Assembly (NCBI GenBank): GCA_008360955.1
Contig: LUCM01006116.1
Span: 222,031-286,030, forward strand
Length of the DNA: 64,000 nucleotides
Reading direction: 5' to 3'
DNA from: Fasciolopsis buskii
Taxonomy: Eukaryota > Platyhelminthes > Trematoda > Plagiorchiida > Fasciolidae
Shown here: positions 21,900 through 34,019 of the stretch, in pieces
Layout of the letters: each line of letters begins with the position of its first letter
Position numbering within the stretch: position 1 is the first letter of the stretch
Made by a program: the position numbers and the translations under genes
Notes under the pieces: model-generated
What the model was told of the DNA's origin: nothing
The model's database searches: none
What the model saw: only the letters and a program-made list of their open reading frames with translations

Positions 21900-23980
21900 A
21901 GCTGGGAGTGATTAGGAAGAATATAAAATTCTGCTCGCTGTGGTTAACAAGTTTACTAAGGGAGCATCTAATTATTCATTTAAAGTTGAAGTAATATTTT
22001 CACCGCCTTGGTAAATACCAGTCATCCAACCTGTTAATTAAGTACTTCAATTGCATTTATCGAAGGATGCCATTTGATTATATGATAGATGGTATTGAAC
22101 GGACGATATGAGAAATGACAATAGGAAGGCTGCATATTCTGAAAACAATATACTTCGTCGAATACGCTTGAGTAGAGCCATATTCTGACGCCATGTTGTA
22201 GTCTTTTCGTAACTCACGGATGCAAACAGCGGACACTAAAATTGTTCCAGAAGTTTCTCCTGGTCCCTACCACACAATCTGGAGGAATGCGATGTAGTGA
22301 TTTGGACCAAGATGAGTCAAAATGGAAATTTTAGAATTCGCCTCTTCTACTGACTTAGATTTAGTAGGAGAAAACGTTAAATCTTACTGGAGGACGAAAG
22401 CATGCTGGACAAAGTGATTCCGATGAAACAGTGTTGACCTTAGTGTGGGCTCGATGGTGTTAAAATCATCGAGGTTTAAGCAATGACACAGTCAACGGAA
22501 GCGATAGAAGGTGTAGCTGAACTAGGTAAACTCTACGTACAGGACAAGTGAAGACCAGTTTATCAAAACCAAACAATGGACATCCATATTTTCACTTATG
22601 TAGGCGGCTAAAAACTGGCCCATTTTTGTTCATGGGACGCATCGTCCGACGATCCTAGGGGTTATACTATTAAGAACTGATGTGAGATCTCGCTGATTTG
22701 ATTTTATGGTTTGTTTGGCAAGCTGATTGTGAGATAATCGTTGTTAGTTTCAATGGTGACACATCAGGCAAAAGGGTCTAAGATAAATCGCGGTTCACGT
22801 AGCCTGCGACAGTCTCGGTGGCGTCAACGTGAGCCGATGATTCACCGCCACTGAGCATCGGTCACTTTTCTACCTCAAATTTCATGATAAACAGTGACTC
22901 ACTCGGCCTAGTGGAAAGAAAAGGTCAACCAGGGCGTTATGCTCTCAACCGTGTCTATCCCTGCTAGTAAAATGTTTCCAAAATGGGATCGACTGAACCC
23001 CGGAAACACTGCGGTGGACTGAAAATAAGTGTCTCGCAAAAAAACGATAGAGATTATTGCATCTGGGCCAGATTCCGAAGTCTATGGACCGTGCTTTCAT
23101 AAGTAAAAGACAATGCACCAAAGTTTACTCATGTTATCTGCCATTTCGGTCGCGCTTGAATGTTAACCTAAATGGCTTTCAACAGTGGAGTTATTGACAA
23201 CTTAAATATTCCAAACGAAGGTGCAGAGTGACCGAGTAGAGTACTGCAGCATGTAACAACAGACGTAATTCACGTATTGGTTGAGGCGTGGGAATTATGG
23301 AAAAACTGAGCAGAGAACAAGGAACTGGAAATCATACGATAAAAAGAACCGTGAGGAAGAACGATGGGGGATTTTGGACTCCATACGCATAATCCACATT
23401 CCAAATAAACAAGGCGATTATGTTGACTACAGATATGCTATCAGTTATCTTGACGATAGATAATGCAAGCCAACAATCTGAGATGACGAACGTTTGGAAG
23501 AGAAATTTCGTTCCCTTGTCACAGGGTGGATAATCGTCGTAAACATTTAGCCAGCTCGAAACAGGTCAAGTAAGAGTCATTGTTCTTTTGCACTGGACCA
23601 ATTTTAGTGAATTGGATTCCATTATTTTTCCTTCGGTAGGATTCAGTCAGTTAACAAATACGTAGCAATAACCCGTGCACCCTGTTATTAGACTGGCTGC
23701 CGATAGTCGTCACGGGAACCGGAAATCAGACGCCGAGAAACGACGAAAAACTACAAATAGTTTTCGTCCGACAATAGCCTTCCAGATTTTTCATAACCAA
23801 ATGGTGTTTGTTGTGCACAGTTAGTTGGCAAATTTCTCTAAAACACTCACAGTTAAATCATAGTGCACTGTGATTCGGAACAATTTTTGTTAAATTTGTA
23901 AATGTCAGGGCTGAACTATGTGACGTGTGCACGAAAAAAGAATTTCCCGTGTGTTTTTTTTTTTAATTTTGACTGTTATG
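21900..23980. other. No gene recognised
   Basis: AT-rich sequence with only short frames; no splice-bounded frame or transposon domain recognised on either strand. Confidence 0.4.
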
Positions 23981-23991
23981 ATATTAATTTC

Positions 23992-24092
23992 ATAGCTTTT
24001 CGACTAATGTAAATAGTCTTTCTCAAGGCTGGTTTTACAATAAAAATACTCCCCTCGGAAAAACTGACCACGACAGTCGAAAAGATGATGAA
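23992..24092 (-). repeat. Palindromic repeat family, diverged copy
   Basis: The minus strand reads ccttgagaaagacta, then tagtcgaaaag, matching the core at 63936-63984 (cttgagaaagactacc, tagtcgaaacg). A second agtcgaaaag follows in plus orientation at about 24075, so inverted ends are again present. Confidence 0.55.
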
Positions 24093-24811
24093 TTAAAAAA
24101 ACTACTCAAAAGCCGTGGTATTCATATCATAGCAATCATACAATTAGAAAAAAATTTTCAACTACTATAAATCTTTAGAGTGGCTATCAAGCATTTGATC
24201 TTTTAAATTTAACAACAGGACGAAAGTATCCTAATCAAGTTGTGTGTCAGTAATGCACTTCGTGCATTTCCGCCCTGAATTTTAAGGTCTTCCCCTCGAA
24301 GGTTGATTGTTGCGTCCCACTAAGTTGCAACAAACGTGCGAAACTTTGGATCGTGTCAGTTTTCTAAGAAGTAACACATTCACCGTAGTCTGAGACGTGT
24401 GCCGTTTTAGTGACTTGAGCGGATTTAGGCGTAAACATGAGCGTAGACTGTTGGGTACCAGCACACTTGCATGGCGCAGATTACTCTACCAAATAATTCG
24501 ATGAGAAGCGCACCATATGTCACTCACCTAGAAATTTTCGTGAATTAGTGCATCAGTATGACACGGCACAAGCAACGAAGTATTTCATAATTGAGTTAGA
24601 GAAAAAAATCTTGTTTTCATGGATTCGGGCCTTACTACAAGCGGACAGCAACCAAAATGTGCTCGGGTGGGATATTTCTTGGGATGGTTCGGGTTTTGTC
24701 CTCTTGCTTTAAAGGATGAATTTCGCAAGCGATTTGGGTTGAATAGCAACAAATAATTCATCATATGATATCAGTGCACAATTCACCATTAAGAAAGTCT
24801 AAAAGCTCCAC

Positions 24812-24990
24812 AAATGTTTCATCCGTGTTGGTAATCAGCTGCAGCTCGGTAGCGTAATACCCAAAGCGTTCCACTCGAAATCGTTCGTTCCGGGTTGGTA
24901 TCCCAGTTCAAGCGCGGTGGCTATGCACTGTTAATGACAGGATGAAATAGCTGCAAACTGCTTCCATGGTTTCTTCATTGTGAGTTGGGC
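24812..24990 (+). repeat. Dispersed repeat with inverted arms
   Basis: Left arm tgtttcatccgtgttggtaatcagctgcag; interior with gttccgggttggtatccc and cagttcaagcgcggtggctatgcac; right end gttaatgacaggatgaaatag is an approximate reverse complement of the left arm. Interior matches copies at 15612 and 9668. Confidence 0.55.
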
Positions 24991-25049
24991 GCTGACATCA
25001 CATGATGAATTCTTTAATTAGCTATGCAAACCCCTACTAATAATTTCAG

Positions 25050-25145
25050 TTTCAGTATGCACAACCATTAACCCAGCACCAAAGTGCTCTTATTTTGCTT
25101 GCTGCCTCACTGCATCATTTGCTCAAACAGCAAAATGAACGGTGA
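25050..25145 (+). CDS. Probable terminal exon, unidentified protein
   Basis: A textbook intron end (branch-like ctactaat, then aatttcag) precedes a phase-0 frame of 31 codons and TGA at 25143-25145. Peptide: FQYAQPLTQHQSALILLAAS then LHHLLKQQNER, an amphipathic helix-like tail. Upstream exons were not found; the RTE element that follows is on the other strand. Unidentified. Confidence 0.4.
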   Translation, partial: FQYAQPLTQHQSALILLAASLHHLLKQQNER

Positions 25146-25199
25146 ATCACAAAACGTCAATTGAAAAATGGTAGGTCGAAGACCAATACATAAGTAAAA

Positions 25200-27870
25200 A
25201 GTTTCCGAATGCAAGAATGTCACGGATTGCGTCACTAAGTCGCATCATTACTTCGAAAGACCCCAACCCATCAGTCGTACTGCACACACGAGCCGGTCCA
25301 CTGATTAAAGCTTTCTCACTGTTTACCTATGTTATCGATTGGTCACCAAGAGCCATCCCCCAACCACCACCTGCCTCGAAGAACAGCCCACAACGAGTCA
25401 GGTAGTCGTCCGGTGGCCATGTGCACAACATACCCCAATCACCTTAATCAGTGCCTGTTCTAAGGACTGGAGCCTAGAACCCGGTACAATACGCCTAACT
25501 TATGATTTACTAAAGAAACTCTTCCACCATATTCCACCAATAATACAAAGACAACGGTGATGAAGCAACAAATGTATTCGCAAATCTGCTCTCAACGACA
25601 ATGTTTCCGAACTGTAGATCAATACCGAAATCACTGCTACTGTGTATACTCGACCTTCGCTCAATAACCGAATGTTACGTCGACGTCACAGATGCTTGAA
25701 GACAGTTCTTTCGATATGCGTCCACCGGATGAGATGCAACCACCCAAATAACTCAGTCTGTCCACCTTAAGCAGTTGCTATCCTGCAAGAACGATTTTCG
25801 GCTTTGAATGCATCCCGTCTTGCAACAGCATTTTTCACTTCGAAGCTGCAAAACTTATCCCAAACATAACTACACTGTCGTTCAGACGATGGATAAAAAC
25901 CTGCAACTTACTTGAATCTTCAGTTGGTAGCACAACTTCTCTCGCATATTCTAAGTCATACGGTTCCCTGTCTAAGCAAGTATGAAAGCCTTTACACTCA
26001 CATGAGGATAGTCTCTATGACAGAGCTGGTGAGAGTATTTTAAAGAGGGAAAATCTGACGAACACCGTTTCTCGTATCGAAATCTTTTGAAGCACTACCA
26101 TAAGCATGAACTCGGCTTCGTTTGTTCGCATACAGAGATTGGATAGGTAAAATGAATTTTTCTAACATACCCTTCATTGATAGGCGGCGCCACAAAACTG
26201 CACATTCGAATGAGCCGAAAGCTTCTTTCAAATCAAGAAGGACGGTGGGCGTGGGGCTATGGAATGTGCCTAATTTCTAAAGTCTGTCGCAAAGGGAAAA
26301 TTTTGGCGAAGCAACTCCATGCATATTTCGCTAGTACTAAATAATCGGCGGCGGATAAAGGGTGCCAGTTGTTTGAATGCAATTCTCACTAAACCAGTTC
26401 TTCTTTGGTATTAACATGAAACCTACCATCCTTCTCGTGAATTAGCACGATCAACGATTCCCTCCAGTCCCTTGGAGTTTCGTCTAACGACAAGATTGAC
26501 CACAGTAGTTTTGATAACTCCGATATTAACATTTCGCCAACATCCTTTGAAGTGGATGGCAACAGTCCATCTGATCCAGCTGTCTTCTGCATTATACTCC
26601 TGGTGAGTTGACTTTAGAGAGATCCAAGCTCTTTGTCGAATAGTGCATCCAGAGGGACGGGTTTCCAGACACCTAACAAAACAAGATAAGGATGCACATC
26701 ATTTCTGGGGTTTATTTGGCCAAGTGTCATGTGCGGCAGTTTCCACTGAGTGGATGGCTTCTTTGAACTACTCCAATGTTTGCTCGGACCTTGGACATCT
26801 TACTGAGATGAAAACAGCATCAGGAGTTCCGATGGAAATTGTAGTTGGTGATTATCTTCTAGAATCATCTGAGCAGTACGAGTGGCTATTTTGCCTATGT
26901 GACCACAGACTAGGTGCAAACAAAAGTGAGTTCGGCGTAAAACATGCTTTGAGTCCACATGTGCAGACCAGAATGACCGGCAATCCTTGGCTGGTCCACT
27001 CTACTGGTGGCCGATGGTAGTGTGTTCAATCTGATTCCAGCGCGATGAAAGTGAAGTAGGGCTCCGGGTGAGCTGATGTCGATTTTTATGACAAAAATTG
27101 GAGTTCACTAGATGCAGTCCGTGATTGGAACAAATCTTGGTGAGACGATCTCTGTTGTCGATCTGATCGTCTGGGACAGAAAATCTGCTTTCGACGTGCT
27201 GTTCTGTCTTCGTTAAGGGGACAAAGTTGGACGTTAGAATCGCCAACAATGACCATAACTTTCGTCAAACACCTTGTGAAGTAACTGAGATAACCCTCCG
27301 TCTAACTGGTCTTTCGTCTCATGCGGCCTGCAATCAGTGGACGCATACACAGATAAAAAGAACAAACAATAACTATTTAGTCGACAGCTGTTGACATCTA
27401 AAGAACCGTCTAATGGAACTACATAAGCGACTATTGACTGGGATCCAGTCTAACAGTGCACACTCAGCTTGTATGTTCCGAACAACCTCAACGTCCGCCT
27501 GATCACGAGCGTTCGAAGACAGATAATCGGATATGCGAAGAGTGATGTAAGGGACTGAAGTTGCATCTGGGCACGAAGAAGGATTACGGAAGTGGGATCC
27601 TGTTTGAGCGTTTGTGACATGGCTTACATCTATTCTAAAAATTTCAAGAGATTTTGTTAGGACATATTGTTGCCCTAATTGGGTGAGTGTGCGGACATTG
27701 AATACAGCTGAATGACGTGAACACTCAGGTCTAAGTAACACTTGTGGACTATGTCTTCTCCGCTACCAACAGACAAATCCGTCGAGTGGCAATTCTTCGT
27801 GGTAATTTGGGTTGATTCTATATCAGAAGAACGGATATTTGAAATCGATGGGGACGCCAGTGTCACCCAG
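25200..27870 (-). mobile_element. RTE-type non-LTR retrotransposon, near full length but inactivated
   Basis: Read on the minus strand from about 27870 down: an endonuclease start FNVRTLTQLGQQ (27.69 kb), RIDVSHVTNAQT, LLDWIPVNSRLC and the later DNRDRLTKICSNHGLHL; then reverse transcriptase pieces: a GSDGLLPS block, EAFGSFECAVLWRRLS (motif A, catalytic Asp replaced by Gly), NGVRQIFPL, LEYAREVVLP (active-site YADD replaced by YARE), SKCKMLLQD, and a C-terminal LRWLGYVVHM. Order and spacing match flatworm RTE-like elements. Frameshifts and stops are numerous, so no intact ORF remains. Confidence 0.82.
25938..25949 (-). other. Reverse transcriptase active site, YADD replaced by YARE
   Basis: Minus-strand codons TAT-GCG-AGA-GAA, flanked by DLE before and VVLP after, occupy the position where RTE reverse transcriptases have YADD followed by IVLL. 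The same YARE-VV is found in the copy at 40152-40163. Confidence 0.7.
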
Positions 27871-27899
27871 TGAATTATGATCCTTTCTTTGTGGCGTCC

Positions 27900-29100
27900 A
27901 TTAGCTCAAGCATGAAACTATTTTTACCTCAAACTACATAGAATTTACGAATTTTTCGTTCAGTGATCACCGGTTAGGTAGCTCAGGTAATTATAACATC
28001 AGGTCATCAAATATATTTTGGGTAGGATCAGGATTCAGGACGTGGAATATTTTTGCACGAATTATAGCGCGTACCCAATTGTGCTCTCCCCCGACTCACG
28101 TCAAGTTAGAAGAAAACTACTCTAAACTCTTGTGTAGTGAAACGTAAGAATCCTTTAGAACACCGTGTTTTTATATAAACTGATACTTTAAAATGAAGGT
28201 AATATCTCAGTCGCCAGAACAAAATTTCTCCAGTCAGCAGTGCATTTTGATTTGTTCTATTTTCAAGGCTTTTTATTTTATAAGATTAAGTCATTTGGGT
28301 GGAATTAGGAAAGCAGATTTACTCTTCCGGTGAACTCCCTCCAAGAGAAATCTATTTTGTAAGTGTTTTGCAGGCTATCTCATCCCAAGAATCCGTCAAA
28401 AAAATTAACTAGTCGACAGATTACGGTGATCAGTCTTTTCAGCTATTTTGAATGATGATAATGTTCGCCCTTTTTCTTTCGCGATCAATCCCTGTTTCTT
28501 TCCTGCTGGCATTCGGAGCTTTTAAATATTGTTCTAGTTTCTCTGAACAGAGATGTATGAATTATCAGGAACAATCTGAGTCATGATCAGAGGACATAAC
28601 ATCACGCTCAAAATCTTTAAAACCAATATGACTAACTCTGTATTGACTTACCGGTGTGATTGGTATCTCATATAAGGACCGTGCTCTTGGCATAGCTCAT
28701 TCAATCATTGATATTTACACTACAGTGTTGACTAGCTTAAACCTCGGAAACATTATATCCAAAAGTTAAAAATAGCCCTACCTTGTGATAGCAAAAGGTT
28801 ATTCAGTTTTTCGCTTTCTGCTTCATGGTCACGGGAACAATTTGAGCGATTAACGAAGAGTCTTTGGATGACTTTGATGCAAGGTCATCTCTAACATAAA
28901 TTGATGTCCTTCCTGAGTGAATCTTTCCCTGATCGTGTTCAGCACTGATTATTTGACCCTAGTTAGCGCTAAATTATCCTGAACTAGCACCACAGATAAA
29001 AAACCACTGCCTTCTACGACAGATCCGAGTGGGAAACCAGGCGGAAAGGCACGTGTTCCATCGAATAACCAACCACATCCAGGTGCTTTTGCTTTAAATG
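27900..29100. other. No gene recognised
   Basis: AT-rich sequence between the RTE element and the inverted repeat at 29113; no supported gene. Confidence 0.4.
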
Positions 29101-29112
29101 AACTTTGGACTC

Positions 29113-29605
29113 CACTCTCAGCATACGAATCTCAGATCCTCAGATCATTCATGCACTCGGGAAGAACCTGGCTCTAAATTCGCTTTTATTGGAGTTCATC
29201 CATGGTGCATATCTATCGTTTGAACCTGAGTCTTTTCACTGTGAATACTTGTGTGTCACCATAAAGTTTTTAAGACCCTCCGTGAGGATCCATATTACTG
29301 TTCCAAGCTTCTTCAGTTTCCTGCCTCAATGACAGCCGACAACTCCCGACAGCCTCCGGCCCAGTCAGGCCTTCTTAGCAGTATTAGGTTACTTTATCAC
29401 TTAGCCTGTATCACCCTTTGTTTTCCAGGTATTTATCTCACCGCTACACATATACTTTCAGTATGAATGGACCAGAGTTCAAACCCTAGATACAGCAATG
29501 TATATGCATCATGGATGAGCTCCACTGAGAGCGAAGTTAGGGTCAGGTGCTTCCTGATTGCATGAATGATCGGAGGACCTGAAATTCGTCTGCTGAGAGC
29601 AGAGC
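29113..29605. repeat. Imperfect inverted repeat, arms of about 150 bp
   Basis: Left arm 29113-29265 and the reverse complement of right arm about 29430-29605 align over their length. Shared blocks include gatcattcatgca, tcatccatg, tgcatat and ctctcagca. Similarity is roughly 75-80 per cent by eye. Spacer about 165 bp. Lies just past the 3' side of the RTE-type relic at 29.7-30.9 kb, so the arms may be two copies of one short element in opposite orientation. Confidence 0.65.
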
Positions 29606-29739
29606 CCAAGGTTCAGTCAGTCAAAATAAAAATATCTTCAGTTCCGTACATTATTTGCAAGTAACTGAGATACATACATTCCGGTGCGGTTGAAGAAAGT
29701 CACGGGAGATAATTTTGTCAAACCAGCGAAGTTCGGGCC

Positions 29740-30910
29740 GTTAATGCCTGTTTTACTCTTACTCCCTTTAAGAGCATTAATAGTTTATCTGGAATCCAAG
29801 TGACCTATGATCCAATGCAATTCGACACTGACAGAGACAAACGCGGCCTGAAAGTCGATGATGCAACCTAGCTTTGGTTACTGGAACTTATAGTTGTGCT
29901 GTATTTTTCGACCCAGTGTAAAAATCAGATCCACCTATCCTTTGCCAGAATTCGTGGAGATGCCATCCCCTCCAGCAACATTTGGCCTTTCATTCCATCG
30001 ATGATATTTGTGAATTCAGCGTTGGTGATTGAGAGATTCCAACTAGTCTCTTACTGAGTTGAAGTAGTTGGTACGGGTTGTTCTTTTCAGTGGTTACTAA
30101 GCCCGCTGGGTGGTTGACTAAATTCTTTAACCCAACGGTCCATTTCCTTGCTCTGTTCAAGTACAAGGTTTTCTGCTGCACTACGAAGAAGCAGTTTTTA
30201 TTTGTAGTGCCTAATCGCGGTGTTGCAAATGAGACGGAATAGGTCGCCGAAGTCACCAATTATTGAAGCGGTTTTTATTTCAGTAGCTACTGCTATCCAG
30301 TATCGAGCCTGAGGCTTGTAATCTTGACTTCGTGTTCTTTGGTTGCCATCTGGAGCGTGGCTTCGGAAATCCGATTTTTGCCGCTTGGGGTTCCGATTTC
30401 CTCCAATGCGATTGCCCTAACTATCAACTTGATTTGAGTCCACCGCCCTTTTTCACGAAATTTTGTTTGCATATCCACTGACTATGTTGATCATCCGAAC
30501 TATGAATGCTGGCAACGTTCGGGATTCCCCGGTTTTCCCATAAATGTGACGTTCCACCCGAAATGGATAGAGGCTCTAGACAGAGCAAACAGATGAACTT
30601 TGCAGTGCGCACTTAAGAAGAAATAGTCACAGTCGTCCCCTATTTCAACAGCGGTAAACTCGGCGATAATCCAAGGACAAAATCCAGCCAGATCTCATCA
30701 GCATATGATCGGGTTGGTGTACAGTGTGACCGTTAGTATGTTTCCTAGGCTGATGAACGCAAATACTGCAGACAACCATTCTGTCGACATCTGTCAAGCC
30801 GGTAGGGCGATCACCATTTCTTAGCGTTGACGTTGGCGGAATATCCCGAGAATATGAAGGTCGAATTCGTCTGGTGTACCTATGTGGCATTCCAATCTTC
30901 TGACGCACAG
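29740..30910 (-). mobile_element. RTE-type retrotransposon relic (endonuclease C-terminus and linker)
   Basis: On the minus strand, 30.90 kb downward, the peptides NGDRPTGLTDVDRMVVCS, then a DHMLMRSGWILSLDYR block resembling the conserved endonuclease end (IDHVLV-RWxSSL-DCR), then a linker with IKLIVRAIALEEIGTP and ISEATLQMATKEH. Near 29.8 kb a diverged motif A region (QAAFVSV) may begin the reverse transcriptase. No active-site YADD found. Multiple stops and frameshifts. Same strand as the element at 25.2-27.9 kb but a different subfamily by sequence. Confidence 0.65.
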
Positions 30911-30968
30911 AATAAGTTGAGCCTCGAAACCCGCCTTATTAATAAGTGCAGTTTTCAGCAGAACTCAC

Positions 30969-30995
30969 CTCAGATTTAGTTATAGCGCTCGTTAA
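30969..30995 (-). CDS. Possible 27-nt micro-exon
   Basis: Minus-strand acceptor cctatttctcag and consensus donor GTGAGTT bracket nine codons, LTSAITKSE, in phase 0. Splice signals are good but the exon is too short to test by composition. Confidence 0.2.
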
Positions 30996-30999
30996 CTGA

Positions 31000-32265
31000 G
31001 AAATAGGTCATGACCATTTTCAAATCATACGTTGAGTTTTTGGAATATGCCATGTCACATTTGGATGAGATTAGCTTCCAGGAGTTCATTTTACCTTTAG
31101 CTGTCTAGTTCACTGCGAATATGATGTTTCATAGGCCGCTGTTTTTTCCCGGGCAGATGTAATAAAGCCAATGTGATGTATCCACTCTAATGACTTTTGT
31201 TTTTCTGCTGCCTTAGCTGTATGAGCGGATGTCGAAGATGCAAATAGTATCTAACTGTATCGAAACCGAGTTGGGTTTGTAATGTATCAAAATAAGGATG
31301 CACCATGTGAAATGCTTTATGCGAACGTCCGACTAAGCTATAATTGGACAGCAAAAGTTTGCATATAATGTTTCATATCGCACACAGTTATTTCGATACA
31401 ATTCAAACGATATTCGGATGCGATGGAGTGAATCTTACCACAAATCTGATTAGACAGGGAACAAAGTTTTCCAAGGGGATCCTTCATCTTGGGTGCAATA
31501 AATGACCCGCCAGAAACATCATTCCTATGCCTCTGCCTGCAACGCCACCTGACAGATCTGCATGATTTATAAATGCTACTTAAATTGCCTCAGGGACGAT
31601 TTTGCGAAGACGGAATCTAGGCGATTGTTTGAGTCATTTGCTATTACCGAATAGCCTCGCTAATACCAAACTAATACATATGCATGTATTTAAAACTTGT
31701 CAATTACTTTGGGCAAGGAAGCACAACAGACTAGTCCATAGGAAGACGTTCAGCAGTATCTTTCGATCGCTTTCTAGAACATCTCAAAAGTCTAATGCTG
31801 AAATCTCAGCAGAAACCAGTCATAGAGGATCACGGCAGAGCTATAGCTGATACAGATGGGTTAGCATTTCAAAGTGCAGAAAGAATCGCCAACATCTCAA
31901 AAGACAGTCCCGCCAGTGGAAAGTGTTTTTGAAAAATTACCGTCAGAGTGAGTCAACCAAAGCTGACTCAGAATAATTAACATTATCAAGAACCAGAAGC
32001 CGATTAGGTCAAAATTCTCAGCGGTGGAACAGAAGACAGTCACCTCATTAAGAAGTGACACGTCAATTCACATCGCCAAAATGACAAAGCAAAGTGACAA
32101 TAATTCTAAATAGTTCAAACTATGAATCGAAAGCAGTAAAACATTTCAATGATGAACCGTACGCCAACATCAAACTGAAATGCATCTTGTACTGTATTGT
32201 GTAGACTTCTTTGCGTACAATAAATAACGTCGCATTTCAGTCAAAAAATGAGACTAAAACATGAG
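31000..32265. other. No gene recognised
   Basis: An 82-codon plus frame at 31602-31850 ends in a Ser/Arg-rich stretch but lacks clear splice sites. Nothing else supported. Confidence 0.35.
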
Positions 32266-32269
32266 ATAG

Positions 32270-32930
32270 GGAAAAAATAAATTAATAAAAAGTACATTCA
32301 TAGCGTCGTAATGAATATAAAAGCACTCATCGAGAAATAATCATGACGCATTGGGACAGGTTGATCAGGAATTCGACTGAAACCCGATCACGCTTTGTCA
32401 AAATTCATGTCAAATAGGGCAAATGGAGTTCCTATAGATATTTCCTCTGGAAAGCATGCTGCGAAAAGCGCATCATGTTGAAATATTAGAGCGGCACTTT
32501 GAAAGATCATTACGCAGAGGATGCGTGGGATCAGAAAAAAATTTGTTAACAAATTTTTCACATGCTGATAAGTGCCGATCATATAGATTAGGGGCAATTC
32601 AGTTAGCGGTACAAGGACACGCGGCTAGTAATTGATAGTCCCCGACGAAGAATTTCAGAGTTTTTTAATTAAACCTGGATATATAACTGGGGAACAGTAA
32701 GGAAGGATTGGAAATACATTGGTAAGCAAATTAGGAGATGGTGCCTTGTTTCACCAAGTTGTGTCTAGGCTACCCGATTTTAAATGAAAACCGTCGGAGA
32801 CTCTTTACACAGGTGGAAATGAGAGAAGTCCACTTCAGATAGTTATCATTAGTAACTGCTAGATATTTTACAGAATCAACTGTGGTCAGTGTTTCTGAGT
32901 TAATGGAACACGTTTCGGATGGATAGGCTG

Positions 32931-32965
<35 letters not shown>

Positions 32966-34015
32966 AGATATTCGGAACATTTGGATGCATTAAGACTGAA
33001 ACCAATTCATGCAGAGAAATCCTAAACAGAAGATCGGTTGTTGGAAGACTTTGAAAATCATCGCTGTTCGAGAGAAAGATAGAGAGGACAACATGATCAG
33101 CAAACTTAAACAAATGATAGGGGGAGCTAGTCGATTGGCCGATGATGTAAGTAGAGAAGAGAAATGGCGAAAGAACAGCACCCTGAAGCACTCGTGAGTT
33201 GTTGATCAACGGTTTCGAAACTGTACCGTCCATTCATGTGCACTGGTTTCGGTTAGTAAAGTAATCGGTGAGCAATGCTAATAAAGGCCTGGGACAACCA
33301 AATGTTTCCAGTTTGTGGAGTAGAAGAGACCGTGGGACCGAATCAAATGCCAACGAATAATCCAGGAAGGCGCGACGCACAGATTTCACCGATGCATTAA
33401 AGGACTTACATATGTGGTGAATGAGGGAGGTGACATCGACAAAATTTGATCTGTTATATTTATAAGCGAACTGACGTGGGTTGTCAGGAGGATGCACAGA
33501 AGAACAGGCCTTTAGGTATAGCAAGCTCTATCAGTTTGAGACCAGATGTTAATTTGGTTTGGCAAAAACGTTTTGCCATATTTATACAACTGCTAGATTT
33601 AGGTATGCGAATAATAGTGACGGGTCTCCAACAGTGAATCAGCCATATCCGGATTCAGCCAGGATTTTTGTATGCAGATGACACACGCGTGAACATGGAT
33701 CGGTGATTGAAGTGTGAGGAACAGTTCCGACATTTTCGTAAACAGAGAGCGGATGTTGATACTCAACTATGTCGAAATGAACATCTTGGCTGTATTTGCA
33801 TTTAAGAGCTGTCTGCCAGCCAGCACGAGTACCTCTTTTAGATCGATGAGAAGATTATTGATGTGCAGCAATGCGTGATCCCAGTCCACGTTGAGAAACG
33901 ATATGGTTTTTGAACAAAAGTAATTCCGAGCAATTGTAGCCTCGAATGGAGAACAAATCTGACAACGAAATAACGAAATAGGATGACACAGAATTGTACC
34001 GCAGCCAGTCAAAGT
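32270..34015 (-). mobile_element. CR1-like non-LTR retrotransposon, internally deleted
   Basis: Homologous to the plus copy at 59.35-62.3 kb, in the opposite orientation. Homology starts at about 34015, where the minus strand reads ggctgcgg then acaattctgtgtca; it covers the 5' part and the start of the endonuclease (to ADSLL at about 33640), then jumps directly to the RT domain (PPDNPRQFAYK, RAFLDYSLAFDSVPRSLLL, LQGAVLSPFLF, FKFADH) and continues through the thumb to about 32270. About 1.2 kb present in the other copy is missing here, including the rest of the endonuclease. The active site is FADH instead of FADD. Confidence 0.85.
32934..32964. repeat. (AG)n microsatellite inside the CR1-like copy
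   Basis: About 31 bases of AG. The corresponding place in the other copy (61619-61633) holds a shorter CT run on the coding strand, so the tract is part of the element and has expanded here. Confidence 0.9.
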
Positions 34016-34019
34016 CTCG

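Noticed and set aside
26643..27020. 125-codon plus-strand frame
   Set aside because: It is the antisense of the RTE endonuclease-to-RT linker on the minus strand.
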